Notes: generated from the letters alone by a model not told the origin. A stretch of DNA of 64,000 nucleotides from Pseudomonadota bacterium (GCA_018262575.1 JAGSYU010000027.1:1-64000), one strand, 5' to 3'. Counted from the first letter of the stretch, positions 8,794 to 19,146 are shown. Numbers and translations are program-made.

Positions 8794-10215
8794 ATGGCCA
8801 AGCGCACCACCCAATTCGTCTGCCAGTCCTGCGGCGCGGTCAGTCCGCGCTGGGTGGGCAAGTGCGAGGCCTGCGACGCCTGGAACTCGTTCGTGGAGGA
8901 GGTGGGGGGCGGGGACACCATCGGCTCGGCGGTATTCGGCCAGAAGGGTCGGCCGATGCGGAAGGGCCGCGTCGTGCCGCTGGTGGAGCTGTCCGGCGAG
9001 ATCGCCCAGACGCCGCGCCTCGAATCGGGCATCGCCGAGTTGGACCGCGTCACCGGCGGCGGCTTTGTGCGCGGGTCGGCCCTCCTGGTCGGCGGCGATC
9101 CGGGAATCGGCAAGTCGACCCTGCTCATCCAGGCCGCGGCAACGCTGGCCCGCAAGGGCGCGCGCGTCGTTTATGTCTCGGGCGAGGAGGCCGTGGCGCA
9201 GGTGCGCCTCCGGGCCGAGCGGCTTGGTCTATCCGACGCACCGGTGGCGCTCGCGGCCGAAACTTCGGTCGAAGATATCCTGACGACGCTCGCCAATGGG
9301 CCGGTACCCGACCTGGTCGTCCTTGATTCCATTCAGACGCTGTGGACGGAGGTGGTCGAATCTGGCCCCGGCACGGTGACGCAGGTGCGCGCCGCCGCCC
9401 AGGCGATGGTCCGCTATGCCAAGGAGAGCGGCGCCACCGTCGTCCTGGTCGGCCATGTCACCAAGGACGGTTCCATCGCCGGTCCCCGCGTCGTCGAGCA
9501 CCTGGTCGATGCGGTCCTCTATTTCGAGGGCGATGGTGCCCGTCATTTCCGTGTGCTGCGTTCGGTCAAGAACCGCTTCGGCCCCACCGACGAGATCGGC
9601 GTGTTCGAGATGACCGGCGGCGGCTTGCGTGAAGTGCCGAACCCGTCCGAACTGTTCATGGGCGAACGCGACAGCTCGTCGGCCGGCGCCGCGGTTTTTG
9701 CCGGCATGGAGGGGACGCGGCCGATGCTGGTCGAGATCCAGGCGCTGGTGGCGCCCACGTCCCTCGGCACGCCGCGCCGCGCCGTCGTCGGCTGGGATGG
9801 CAGCCGTCTCGCCATGATCCTCGCCGTGCTGGAAGCCCATTGCGGCGTCCGCTTCGGCCAGCACGACGTCTATCTGGCCGTCGCCGGCGGTCTCCGAATC
9901 CAGGAGCCGGCCGCCGACCTCGCCGTTGCCGCGGCGCTGGTGTCCTCGCTGGCCGGCGCGCCGCTTGGCCATGACTGCGTCTATTTCGGCGAAGTGAGCC
10001 TGTCGGGCGCCGTTCGGCCGGTGGCGCACGCCGCCGCCCGCCTCAAGGAGGCGGAAAAGCTGGGCTTCGCCCGGGCGGTGGGACCGAGGTTGGCGAGCGG
10101 CGAGGCACCAACCGGCCTGAAGCGGGCCGTCGTCGCCCAACTCGTCGATCTCGTCACGCGCATTGCCGCCGACGGCGCCGGTTCGGAGACGCCTCGTCGC
10201 GAGCAGCGTGGATAA
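8794..10215 (+). CDS. radA: DNA repair protein RadA
   Basis: N-terminal 'FVCQSCGAVSPRWVGKCEACDAWNS' zinc finger, 'GGDPGIGKSTLLIQAA' Walker A, 'VKNRFGPTDEIGVFEM', Lon-like C-terminus. Confidence 0.97.
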   Translation: MAKRTTQFVCQSCGAVSPRWVGKCEACDAWNSFVEEVGGGDTIGSAVFGQKGRPMRKGRVVPLVELSGEIAQTPRLESGIAELDRVTGGGFVRGSALLVGGDPGIGKSTLLIQAAATLARKGARVVYVSGEEAVAQVRLRAERLGLSDAPVALAAETSVEDILTTLANGPVPDLVVLDSIQTLWTEVVESGPGTVTQVRAAAQAMVRYAKESGATVVLVGHVTKDGSIAGPRVVEHLVDAVLYFEGDGARHFRVLRSVKNRFGPTDEIGVFEMTGGGLREVPNPSELFMGERDSSSAGAAVFAGMEGTRPMLVEIQALVAPTSLGTPRRAVVGWDGSRLAMILAVLEAHCGVRFGQHDVYLAVAGGLRIQEPAADLAVAAALVSSLAGAPLGHDCVYFGEVSLSGAVRPVAHAAARLKEAEKLGFARAVGPRLASGEAPTGLKRAVVAQLVDLVTRIAADGAGSETPRREQRG

Positions 10216-10338
10216 GCGAAAGGGCGGTGTGCCTCGTCGCTGTCCCTTGATTGAATTTGCGAGTTCGGGCCGTTACCGTTAATTCGGTATCGGCGCTAAG
10301 GAATCAGGGGCCGGGCTTCGGGCGCCAAAGGGGCAGAG

Positions 10339-11031
10339 ATGTCGATTACGCTACTCGACGGTATCCTCATCGTGGTCATGCTGATTTCGGCGTTGCTCGC
10401 CATGATCCGTGGCTTCGTGCGCGAGGTGCTGTCGATCGCCGCCTGGGTCGCCGCCGCCGCCGCCGCCTTCCTGCTTTACGACGATGTCCTGCCATTCGTT
10501 CAGCCGCACATCTCGCAGAAGCAGCTGGCGCTGGTGGCCTCGGCCGGTGGTGTTTTCGTGTTGACGCTGATCATCGTCAGCTTCATCACCATGCGGATCT
10601 CCGACTACGTGCTCGACAGCCGCATCGGTCCGCTCGACCGCACGCTGGGCTTCGTGTTCGGCGCGGCGCGCGGCCTTCTTCTGGTCGTCGTCGGCATGCT
10701 GTTCTTCAACTGGTTCATTCATGACGAGGCGTCCCAGCCGACCTGGGTGGCCGAGGCCAAGTCGCGGCCGTTGCTCAACGCGCTCGGTGCCCAGCTGATG
10801 GCGGCGCTGCCTGAAAACCCGGAAAAGCAGATCCTCGACCAGTTCCAGAACCCGAGTCTTGACGACGGTTCGGCATTGCCCGACGGCGAGGAATCCCCGC
10901 CGCCAGCCGATGATGCCGCTCCCGGCGATGCGGCTCCCGGTGCCCCGGCGCCTGACGATGGCGCCTATCGGCCCGGTGAGCAGAACGGCCTCGACCAGCT
11001 GATCCAGTCGACCGAGTCGCCCAAGCCGTGA
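10339..11031 (+). CDS. CvpA family protein
   Basis: 'LLDGILIVVMLISALLAMIRGFVREVLSIAAWVAAAAAA', then 'SRIGPLDRTLGFVFGAARGLLLV'. Confidence 0.92.
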   Translation: MSITLLDGILIVVMLISALLAMIRGFVREVLSIAAWVAAAAAAFLLYDDVLPFVQPHISQKQLALVASAGGVFVLTLIIVSFITMRISDYVLDSRIGPLDRTLGFVFGAARGLLLVVVGMLFFNWFIHDEASQPTWVAEAKSRPLLNALGAQLMAALPENPEKQILDQFQNPSLDDGSALPDGEESPPPADDAAPGDAAPGAPAPDDGAYRPGEQNGLDQLIQSTESPKP

Positions 11032-11316
11032 TCGGTCGCCTGGACGATATGCAAATGCGTCGGACCCGTCCGGCGCATTTGCCGTTTTGAAGACCGCGAC
11101 GAATGCTTTATATGCCTGCCTGCGCGATGGCCTTCGGGCATCATCGGGCGTTTGGGGGCTTCGGAGTGCTTCCAAAGCGAAATTCCGCCGACCGGACCGG
11201 CTTGTGCCGTCCACACTTCGGAAAGTCCGGCACACCGCCGCAGACTGCCGACATCCCCGGCCTTGCAAGGCAAGCCGCCGGGACCAGATGAAATCTCGAA
11301 AGTGGGTAGGCCGACC

Positions 11317-12786
11317 ATGGACGATTTCACCCTCGACCCGTTCGCTGCCGATGACGACGACCGTTTCCACGAGGAATGCGGTGTGTTCGGCGTCTTCGGC
11401 GTGGAGAACTCTTCGGCGCTCGCCGCCCTCGGGCTGCATGCCCTGCAGCATCGCGGCCAGGAAGCCGCCGGCATCACCACCTTCGATGGCAAGGAGTTCT
11501 ACACCGAACGGCATATCGGCCTCGTCGGCGACAACTTCACCAAGGCCAAGGTCCTGGCCCGCCTGCCGGGCGACCGGGCGATCGGCCATACGCGCTATTC
11601 GACCACCGGTGGTTCCGGCCTCAGGAATGTCCAGCCGCTCTACGCCGAGCTGTCGGCCGGCGGCTTCGCGCTCGCCCACAATGGCAATCTGACCAACGCC
11701 ATGACCATTCAGCGCGAACTGCAGCGTCGAGGGTCGATCTTCCAGTCGACCTCCGACACCGAGACCATTCTCCATCTCGTTGCCACCAGCCAGAAGGCGG
11801 CGCTGGTCGACAAGGTGGTCGACGCGCTGCGCGCCGTCGAGGGCGCCTATTCCATCGTTTGCATGAGCCAGGAGAAGATGATCGGCTGCCGCGATCCCTT
11901 CGGCTTCCGGCCGCTGATTCTCGGCGATCTTGATGGCGCCGTCATCCTCGCATCCGAGACCTGCGCCCTCGATATCATCGGCGCCCACTTCGTGCGCGAG
12001 ATCGAGCCGGGCGAGATGGTGGTGGTCACCGAGCGCGGCATCGAGAGCCTCCGCCCGTTCGAGCGGCGGCCGTCGCGCTTCTGCATCTTCGAGCATGTCT
12101 ACTTCGCTCGGCCGGACTCGGTGTACGGCGGCACCTCGGTCTACCAGGTGCGAAAGCGCATCGGCGCCGAACTCGCCCGCGAGATGCCTGCCGACGCCGA
12201 CGTGGTGATCCCGGTGCCCGACAGCGGCACGCCGGCCGCCATCGGCTTTGCCGAGACATCGGGCATCCCCTTCGATTTTGGCATCATCCGCAATCACTAC
12301 ATCGGCCGCACCTTCATCGCGCCGACCGACACCATCCGCCACATGGGCGTCAAGCTGAAGCACAACGCCAACCGCACGGTGATCGAGGGCAAGCGCATCG
12401 TGCTGGTCGACGACAGCATCGTGCGCGGCACCACCTCGCTCAAGATCGTCCAGATGATGCGCGAGGCCGGTGCCGCCGAGGTGCACATGCGCATCGCCTC
12501 GCCGCCGACCACCGACTCCTGCTTTTATGGCGTCGACACGCCCGAGAAGGGCAAGCTGCTGGCCTCGCGCATGTCGATCGAGGAGATGACGCGCTATATC
12601 CAGGTCGACAGCCTCGGCTTCCTGTCGATCGACGGTCTCTACCGGGCCGTCGGCGCCTCCGGCCGCAACAACGAGCAGCCGCAGTATTGCGACGCCTGCT
12701 TCACCGGCGACTATCCAACCGCGCTGACCGACGCCTCCGGCTCCGGCCCGGTGCGCCAGCTGTCGCTTCTGGCCGACGCCGGCTAA
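11317..12786 (+). CDS. purF: Amidophosphoribosyltransferase
   Basis: 'ECGVFGVFGVENSSALAALGLHALQHRGQEAAGI', 'VIPVPDSGTPAAIGFAETSGIPFDFGIIRNHYIGRTFI', 'IVLVDDSIVRGTT'. Confidence 0.97.
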   Translation: MDDFTLDPFAADDDDRFHEECGVFGVFGVENSSALAALGLHALQHRGQEAAGITTFDGKEFYTERHIGLVGDNFTKAKVLARLPGDRAIGHTRYSTTGGSGLRNVQPLYAELSAGGFALAHNGNLTNAMTIQRELQRRGSIFQSTSDTETILHLVATSQKAALVDKVVDALRAVEGAYSIVCMSQEKMIGCRDPFGFRPLILGDLDGAVILASETCALDIIGAHFVREIEPGEMVVVTERGIESLRPFERRPSRFCIFEHVYFARPDSVYGGTSVYQVRKRIGAELAREMPADADVVIPVPDSGTPAAIGFAETSGIPFDFGIIRNHYIGRTFIAPTDTIRHMGVKLKHNANRTVIEGKRIVLVDDSIVRGTTSLKIVQMMREAGAAEVHMRIASPPTTDSCFYGVDTPEKGKLLASRMSIEEMTRYIQVDSLGFLSIDGLYRAVGASGRNNEQPQYCDACFTGDYPTALTDASGSGPVRQLSLLADAG

Positions 12787-12807
12787 GCGTCCATCGGGGG
12801 GACTGAG

Positions 12808-13542
12808 GTGACTGAAAAACGCATCGTGGTGGTGACCGGCGCCTCGCGCGGCATCGGTTACGAAGCGGCGCTGGCGCTTGGCCGGGCCGGATGGCACGTC
12901 GTCGCGGTCGCCCGCACGCAAGGCGGGCTCGAGGAACTCGACGATGCCATTCGCGACGCCGGAGGCTCCGCCTCGCTGGTGCCGCTCGATCTGGCCGACC
13001 CCGCCCGCGTCGATGACCTCGGCGCGGCGCTCAACCAGCGCTTCGGCCGGGTCGACGCCCTGTTCGGCAACGCCGGTCTCCTCGGGGGCGGTCTGGCTCC
13101 GGTCGGCCACATCGACCCGAAGAAATGGGATCAGGCCTTCGCCGTCAACGTCACCGCCAACTACCGGCTGATCCGCACGCTCGATCCGCTCCTCCGCCAG
13201 TCGCCGGCCGGCCGCTGCCTGTTCGTCTCGTCGGCTGCCGCCTGGAAGGGCGCGCCGTTCTGGGGCCTCTACGCCGCCTCCAAGGCGGCGCTCAACGCAC
13301 TTGTTGTCGCCTATGCCGAGGAGGTCAGGAACTTCGGCATCACCGTCAATCTTCTCAACCCCGGACCGCTTCGGACGCGCATGCGCGCCCAGGCCATGCC
13401 CGGCGAGGACCCGGATACGCTCGCAACACCGGCTGATCTCGCACCACACATCGTGTCGATTCTCGAGGCGACCGATGGGCGAAGCGGCGCGCTCTACGAC
13501 TTTCCGACGCTCTCGTGGAAGAAGCTGCAGCCACCCCAATGA
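12808..13542 (+). CDS. SDR family NAD(P)-dependent oxidoreductase
   Basis: 'VVVTGASRGIGYEAALALGRAGWHVVAVART', 'LFGNAGLLGG', 'YAASKAAL'; GTG start. Confidence 0.92.
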   Translation: MTEKRIVVVTGASRGIGYEAALALGRAGWHVVAVARTQGGLEELDDAIRDAGGSASLVPLDLADPARVDDLGAALNQRFGRVDALFGNAGLLGGGLAPVGHIDPKKWDQAFAVNVTANYRLIRTLDPLLRQSPAGRCLFVSSAAAWKGAPFWGLYAASKAALNALVVAYAEEVRNFGITVNLLNPGPLRTRMRAQAMPGEDPDTLATPADLAPHIVSILEATDGRSGALYDFPTLSWKKLQPPQ

Positions 13543-14294
13543 GCCCCTATGACATCGATCGTACCCATGCCTCGGCCAATTCGGGCCATCGGCCGCCGGG
13601 CAGCGCCATCGATCATCTGGTCCTGCACTACACCGGCATGCGCTCCGAAGAGGGAGCCCGCGACTGGCTGTGCGACCCGCGCTCGCAGGTATCGAGCCAT
13701 TACGTCGTGTTCGAGGACGGCCGCGTTTTTCAACTGGTCGACGAAAACAGGCGCGCCTGGCATGCCGGCCGCTCCGCCTGGCGCGGTGTCACCGACCTCA
13801 ACTCGCGCTCCATCGGCATAGAGATCGCCAATCCGGGCCACGAATTCGGCTATCGCCCGTTTCCGGATCGGCAGATCGAGGCGGTCATCGGGCTGTGTCG
13901 CTCGATCTTCTCGCGCCACCATATCCCGCCGCATCAGGTGGTCGCCCATTCCGATGTCGCCCCCGATCGCAAGGAGGATCCGGGCGAGCTGTTTCCCTGG
14001 GAATGGTGCGCCGCCTTCGGCATCGGCCTCTGGGTGCCACCGGCCTTGCTCGATCATGAGCCGGCGCTTTCTCGGGGTGACGAGGGTGAGAAGGTGCTGG
14101 AACTTCAGCAGCTTGTTGCCAACATCGGCTTCGATGCCCCGCTGTCCGGTCTCTTCGACGACCGCACCGAGATCGTCGTGCGCGCCTTCCAGCGTCACTG
14201 GAGGCCAGCCCGCATTGATGGCCGCGCCGACCCGTCGACTCTGGACACCTTGGGCCGCGTCGCCGCGGCTTTCGAGGCCTCTGTTAAGGCCTGA
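13539..14294 (+). CDS. N-acetylmuramoyl-L-alanine amidase (Amidase_2 + peptidoglycan-binding domain)
   Basis: 'IDHLVLHYTGM...SSHYVVFEDGRVFQLVDENRRAWHAG...VVAHSDVAPDRKEDPGELFPW', PG_binding_1 C-terminus; ATGA overlap with the SDR gene. Confidence 0.93.
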   Translation: MSPYDIDRTHASANSGHRPPGSAIDHLVLHYTGMRSEEGARDWLCDPRSQVSSHYVVFEDGRVFQLVDENRRAWHAGRSAWRGVTDLNSRSIGIEIANPGHEFGYRPFPDRQIEAVIGLCRSIFSRHHIPPHQVVAHSDVAPDRKEDPGELFPWEWCAAFGIGLWVPPALLDHEPALSRGDEGEKVLELQQLVANIGFDAPLSGLFDDRTEIVVRAFQRHWRPARIDGRADPSTLDTLGRVAAAFEASVKA

Positions 14295-14443
14295 TCCTTC
14301 GCCGGCTCTCGACTCAATGCGGCGAAGATGCGGACCATTTCGCGACTGCATGGCTGGTATGCGCCACATTGACGGCCCCGCATGGCCCGATTTATCCGGC
14401 AGTTCCTTGCCCCGCCACTGGGAGGCAATGGAACCAAGACCGC

Positions 14444-15043
14444 ATGACAATCATCAAGACGCTTGCCACCGCCACGTTCCTTCTCACCGGCGCCCTCGCG
14501 ACGCCTGCCTTGGCCGACACCGTCCGATCCAGCAAGGCGGACCTGCCAGCCGCCGTCGCTGCCGCCGACAAGCCGGACAGCATCGCCGAGCTGCTGTTCG
14601 GCGTGAAGCCCGACAGCAAGGGGATCGCCCCTGAGACATTCGATACCTCTGTACCGAAGGGTGGGCCGGGCGCCGGCCTGCGGAGCCGCATTGTCGCCCA
14701 TGCCCGGGCCGCCGGTCTGCCGGCCGAACTGGCCGAGGCGGTGGTCCGTCACGAGAGTCGCTTCAATCCGAAAGCGCGCGGCCGGCATGGTGAGATTGGC
14801 CTCATGCAGATCAAGCCGCAGACTGCCCGCGGCCTCGGCTACACCGGTACGGCCGCTGGCCTTTATGAGGTTGAAACCAACCTCAAGTGGGGCATGGCCT
14901 ATCTGGCCGGTGCCTACAAGTTGGCCGGTGGCGACACCTGCGGCACCATTCTCCGCTACAACGCCGGCCATGGCGCAAGGCGCATGAACCGCATCTCACG
15001 CGCCTATTGCTCTGAGGTGAGCACCTACGTCGCCTCGCTTTGA
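14444..15043 (+). CDS. Lytic transglycosylase SLT domain protein
   Basis: 'LAEAVVRHESRFNPKARGRHGEIGLMQIKPQTARGLGYTG...NLKWGMAYLAGAY...LRYNAGHG'. Confidence 0.92.
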   Translation: MTIIKTLATATFLLTGALATPALADTVRSSKADLPAAVAAADKPDSIAELLFGVKPDSKGIAPETFDTSVPKGGPGAGLRSRIVAHARAAGLPAELAEAVVRHESRFNPKARGRHGEIGLMQIKPQTARGLGYTGTAAGLYEVETNLKWGMAYLAGAYKLAGGDTCGTILRYNAGHGARRMNRISRAYCSEVSTYVASL

Positions 15044-15157
15044 ACCCGAAGCGATCGCTAGAAGCCGTGACCGAGGCTGGATCGAAGGCGGGCCAATCGC
15101 CGGCAGGCGATGGCTCGCCGCTTGACCTTCCGGCAGGGGCATGCCACACGGCTCCAC

Positions 15158-15460
15158 GCCAGTCGGTCGGACGACCGCGCGGACAGGGGGCGAAAGCCCG
15201 TCCGGGAGGAAAGTCCGGGCTCCACGAAAACACGGTGCCGGGTAACGCCCGGCGAGGGTGACCTTAGGGAAAGTGCCACAGAGATCGAACCGCCCCGGCG
15301 CGCCGGGGTAAGGGTGAAAAGGTGGTGCGGGCGTAAGCCCTGCCTGTTTTCGGGCTAGTCGTCCGGGTTGGTTGCATGAGGCGTCCGGCAACGGCCGTCC
15401 CAGATGAATGGTCGTCGGGCGGGAAACCGCTCACAGAACCCGGCTTACAGACCGACTGGC
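15158..15460 (+). ncRNA. rnpB: RNase P RNA (bacterial class A), apparently internally truncated
   Basis: P1 closure gccagtcggt/accgactggc; 'gggaggaaagtccgggctcc' (CR-I), 'gtgccacagaga', 'ggggtaagggtgaaa', 'cccagatgaatg' (CR-IV), 'cacagaacccggcttacag' (CR-V). Confidence 0.9.
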
Positions 15461-15730
15461 CTTTTCTGTCTGCGGCCCGCGCCACGGGGCAAAATGCGGC
15501 GCCTATGCCGCATCTGTTCACTATCAGTTGACAGTGTGTTGATGGCGCCAGGGAATGGCTTTCCTTGAAGCGACGGCTTGGCGAACCTATTCCTATATTC
15601 GCAATTCGGAGTAAGTACTTTTTGCAGGGGGTCGCCGTGTAGGAGTCTCGCCGGGTTGCGCTCAGCCACGCGCCCGTCACGTGGCGCTCGTCAACAGCAG
15701 GGCCATGGCCCTGGAAGGAACAAGTCTGAA

Positions 15731-16285
15731 ATGGCCAAGGTCGCAATCGTCTATCATTCGGGATACGGGCACACGGAAGTGGTGGCCAAGGAAGTCGCTA
15801 CCGGTGCCGGCGCCGAACTGATTCCCATTGATGCGGAAGGCAATGTTACCGACTCGGATTGGGCCAAGCTGGATGCGGCCGACGCGATCATCTTCGGCAC
15901 GCCGACCTACATGGGCAATTCCAGCTGGCAGTTCAAGAAATTCGCCGATGCCACGTCGAAGGCGTGGTTCACGCGCAAGTGGCAGGACAAGGTCTTCGGT
16001 GGCTTCACCAACTCCGCCAGCCTCAATGGCGACAAGCAGGTGACGCTGATCGGCCTGCAGACGCTTGCCTCCCAGCACGGTGGCATCTGGGTCAGCCTCG
16101 GCCTGCTGCCGTCCAACACCAAGGCGTCGACACGCAGTGACGTCAACAGCCTCGGCGGTTCCGTCGGGTTGTTGGTCTCGACGCCGTCGGACGCCAGCAC
16201 GGATGAAGTGCCGGCCGGCGATCTCGAGACAGCAAGGTCGTATGGTGCCCGCGTTGCGGCGGTGGCCGGCAAATTGTTGAACTGA
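15731..16285 (+). CDS. Flavodoxin family protein / WrbA-like NAD(P)H:quinone oxidoreductase
   Basis: 'KVAIVYHSGYGHTEVVAKEVATGAG', 'FGTPTYMGNSSWQFKKF', 'FTNSASLNGDKQVTL'. Confidence 0.9.
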   Translation: MAKVAIVYHSGYGHTEVVAKEVATGAGAELIPIDAEGNVTDSDWAKLDAADAIIFGTPTYMGNSSWQFKKFADATSKAWFTRKWQDKVFGGFTNSASLNGDKQVTLIGLQTLASQHGGIWVSLGLLPSNTKASTRSDVNSLGGSVGLLVSTPSDASTDEVPAGDLETARSYGARVAAVAGKLLN

Positions 16286-16349
16286 TCTGGGCCAAAACCC
16301 AAAGTTCTGGAAGCGGCGCCTCGAGAGGGGCGCCGTTTTCGTCTGCCTG

Positions 16350-17261
16350 TCAGGCCGGAGGCGGCATGCCGCCGTTTTCAAGAAAGACCTTGGCCGTCAG
16401 GAAGTCGCGCCACGCCTCGCGCTTTTTGATCGGCGTCCTCAACAGATAGGCCGGGTGGAACGTCGGCAGCGCCTTGAAGCGCTTGTTGCCGATCTCCAGG
16501 TCGCACCAATGGCCGCGCAGCTTGTTGATGCCCTGTTTCACCGCCTCACCGCCCAGCAGTGCCTTGGCCGGCTGCGCGCCGAGGAAGACGATCAACGCCG
16601 GATCGATCAGCTCGATCTGCCGCAGGATGAACGGCCGACAGATGGCGATCTCCACGTCGGAAGGGTCGCGGTTGCCCGGTGGCCGCCAGTAAATGACGTT
16701 GGCGATATAGGCGTTGTGGCTGCGGCTGTAGCCGATGGCGTTGAGCATGCGATCAAGCAACTGGCCGGAGCGGCCGACAAAGGGCCGTCCTTCGATGTCC
16801 TCGTCGCGGCCAGGGGCTTCGCCAATCAGCATCAGCTTAGATGCCGGATTGCCGTCGGCGAACACCGTGTTCTTGGCGGTGAGCTTGAGGTTGCAGCCAT
16901 CGAACGCCTGCAGCAGGTCCTTGAGTTCGTCGAGTGTCTTTGCCGATTGGGCGGCGGCGCGCGCCTGCATCACCGTCGCTTCAGTCGGCACCTGGGCCGT
17001 CTGGCCCGTTGCGACGACCGGGCGGGCCGGGGCTCCTTGCGAGGGGAACTCAACCGCCGGCATCGGGCGCCGGTCGTCCGGCTGGGGCGACTGCCGCCGG
17101 GCCGCCTGGCTTTCCGCCGCCGCTTTCGCCTTGGCGCTGTCATCGAAGCGATCGAACGGCCTATCGGCCAGCGTCACGTCGACGCCCATCGCCGCATACC
17201 AGTCGAGCAGGGCTGCGGCGGCCTCAAGGCCAGGGGAAGGGGATGTCGGATCGGACGGCAT
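16350..17261 (-). CDS. Uracil-DNA glycosylase (type 4/5-like)
   Basis: 'LMLIGEAPGRDEDIEGRPFVGRSGQLLDRMLNAIG', 'YIANVIYWRPPGNRDP', 'PTFHPAYLLR'. Confidence 0.93.
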   Translation of the reverse strand: MPSDPTSPSPGLEAAAALLDWYAAMGVDVTLADRPFDRFDDSAKAKAAAESQAARRQSPQPDDRRPMPAVEFPSQGAPARPVVATGQTAQVPTEATVMQARAAAQSAKTLDELKDLLQAFDGCNLKLTAKNTVFADGNPASKLMLIGEAPGRDEDIEGRPFVGRSGQLLDRMLNAIGYSRSHNAYIANVIYWRPPGNRDPSDVEIAICRPFILRQIELIDPALIVFLGAQPAKALLGGEAVKQGINKLRGHWCDLEIGNKRFKALPTFHPAYLLRTPIKKREAWRDFLTAKVFLENGGMPPPA

Positions 17262-17481
17262 GCCTCTTCTATAGAGCAGGATGATCGCCGAGGAAACGTC
17301 ACAGCCGGCGCTTGGCGGTTGGCCGGAACGCCGCCCGAAAGCGTTTGATCGCATCCACAGTTCGTGGTTGAAGGACTGCGGCGCGCATGATCCGTGTTTC
17401 CACCCAGGCTCCGCCCGGCGACCTTGGCGCGGAAGATGCACGCGTCGTTGGCGACCAACTGCCCCGAGAAGAGAGACGTTC

Positions 17482-19146
17482 ATGACCCTGCCTGAGCGCG
17501 AATCCATGGAGTTCGACGTGGTGATCGTCGGCGCCGGCCCGGCCGGCCTTGCCGCCGCCATCCGCGTCAAGCAGCAGGCCGTCGCGAGCGGGCAGGACAT
17601 CTCCGTGCTGGTGCTCGAAAAAGGCTCGGAAGTCGGCGCCCATATCCTGTCCGGCGCGGTGGTCGATGTCTCCGGCATCTCGGCGCTGCTGCCCGACTGG
17701 CGCGACGATCCGGACAATCCGTTCAGGACGCCGGTCACCGACGACCGGTTCTTCTTGCTGTTCAGGACATTCGGTCTGCGCCTGCCGAATGTTCTGATGC
17801 CGCCGCTGATGAGCAATCATGGCGCTTATGCCGTATCGCTGGGCAACGTCTGCCGCTGGCTGGCCAGGAAGGCCGAGGCCCTGGGCGTCGAGATCTATCC
17901 GGGATTTGCCGCCGCCGAGGTGCTCTACGACGACGACAGGGTGATCGGCGTCGCCACGGGCGACATGGGCGTCCGAAAGGATGGCACGCCCGGCCCCAAT
18001 TACCAGCGGGGCATGGCGCTTCTTGCCAAATACACGCTGTTTGCCGAGGGCGCGCGCGGCTCGCTGTCCAAGAAACTGATCGCCCGCTTTCAACTGGACG
18101 ACGGGCGGGAACCACAGAAATTTGGCATCGGGATCAAGGAACTCTGGGACGTTTCACCCGACAAGGCCCGGCCTGGGCTGGTGCAGCATTCCTTCGGTTG
18201 GCCGCTCGGCGGGCACACCGGCGGCGGCTCGTTCCTGTACCACCTCGAGAACAACCAGGTGGCCGTCGGCTTTGTCGTCCACCTCAATTACGACAACCCC
18301 TATCTCTCCCCCTTCGAGGAGTTTCAGCGTTTCAAGACGCATCCTCTCGTCCGTGGCACCTTCGAGGGTGGCAAGCGCGTCGCCTATGGGGCACGGGCGC
18401 TCACCGAGGGGGGCTGGCAGTCGGTGCCCAAGCTTGTTTTCCCCGGCGGGGCGCTGCTCGGCTGCTCGGCCGGCTTCATGAATGTGCCGCGCATCAAGGG
18501 TAGCCATAACGCCGTGCAGTCGGGAATCCTCGCCGCGGACGCGGTTGTCGAGGCCTTTGCCACCGGTCGGGCGGGTGACGAGCTGACGCCCTACGATGCG
18601 GGATGGCGGGAGTCGGCGATCGGCAAGGACTTGAAGCGCGTGCGTAACGTCAAGCCGCTATGGTCGCGGTTCGGCACACTTTTGGGTCTCGGCCTCGGTG
18701 GCCTCGACATGTGGCTGGGGACGTTGTTCGGACGCTCTGCCTTCGGCACCCTCGGCCATGGCAGGAGCGATGCCGACTGCCTGAAGCCGGCGGCGCGCTT
18801 CAAGCCGATCGCCTATCCGAAGCCGGACGGCAGGCTTACCTTCGACCTGATGTCGTCGGTCTTTCTGTCGGGGACCGCCCACGAGGAGGATCAGCCGGTG
18901 CACCTGAAGCTGTTGGAACCAGACTTGCAGCAGGTCTCCGAACTCGAAGTCTTTGGCGGTCCGTCCGCCCGCTACTGCCCGGCCGGCGTCTACGAGTGGA
19001 TAAACGAGCCAAATGCCGGACCGCATTATGTAATCAATGCCCCAAACTGTGTTCATTGCAAAACTTGTGATATCAAGGACCCCAACCAGAACATCGATTG
19101 GGCGGTCCCGGAGGGAGCGGGGGGACCCAATTATCCGAATATGTAA
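17482..19146 (+). CDS. Electron transfer flavoprotein-ubiquinone oxidoreductase
   Basis: 'MEFDVVIVGAGPAGLAAAIRVKQ', 'GWPLGGHTGGGSFLYHLENNQVAVGFVVHLNYDNPYLSPFEEFQRFKTHP', C-terminal 4Fe-4S 'NCVHCKTCDIKDPNQNIDWAVPEGAGGPNY'. Confidence 0.96.
   Translation: MTLPERESMEFDVVIVGAGPAGLAAAIRVKQQAVASGQDISVLVLEKGSEVGAHILSGAVVDVSGISALLPDWRDDPDNPFRTPVTDDRFFLLFRTFGLRLPNVLMPPLMSNHGAYAVSLGNVCRWLARKAEALGVEIYPGFAAAEVLYDDDRVIGVATGDMGVRKDGTPGPNYQRGMALLAKYTLFAEGARGSLSKKLIARFQLDDGREPQKFGIGIKELWDVSPDKARPGLVQHSFGWPLGGHTGGGSFLYHLENNQVAVGFVVHLNYDNPYLSPFEEFQRFKTHPLVRGTFEGGKRVAYGARALTEGGWQSVPKLVFPGGALLGCSAGFMNVPRIKGSHNAVQSGILAADAVVEAFATGRAGDELTPYDAGWRESAIGKDLKRVRNVKPLWSRFGTLLGLGLGGLDMWLGTLFGRSAFGTLGHGRSDADCLKPAARFKPIAYPKPDGRLTFDLMSSVFLSGTAHEEDQPVHLKLLEPDLQQVSELEVFGGPSARYCPAGVYEWINEPNAGPHYVINAPNCVHCKTCDIKDPNQNIDWAVPEGAGGPNYPNM

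Noticed and set aside
10351-13539. 1062-aa ORF on the - strand
   Set aside because: Antisense to cvpA, purF and SDR, which have unambiguous protein families; low-complexity Arg/Ala/Gly/Asp-rich mirror ORF typical of high-GC genomes
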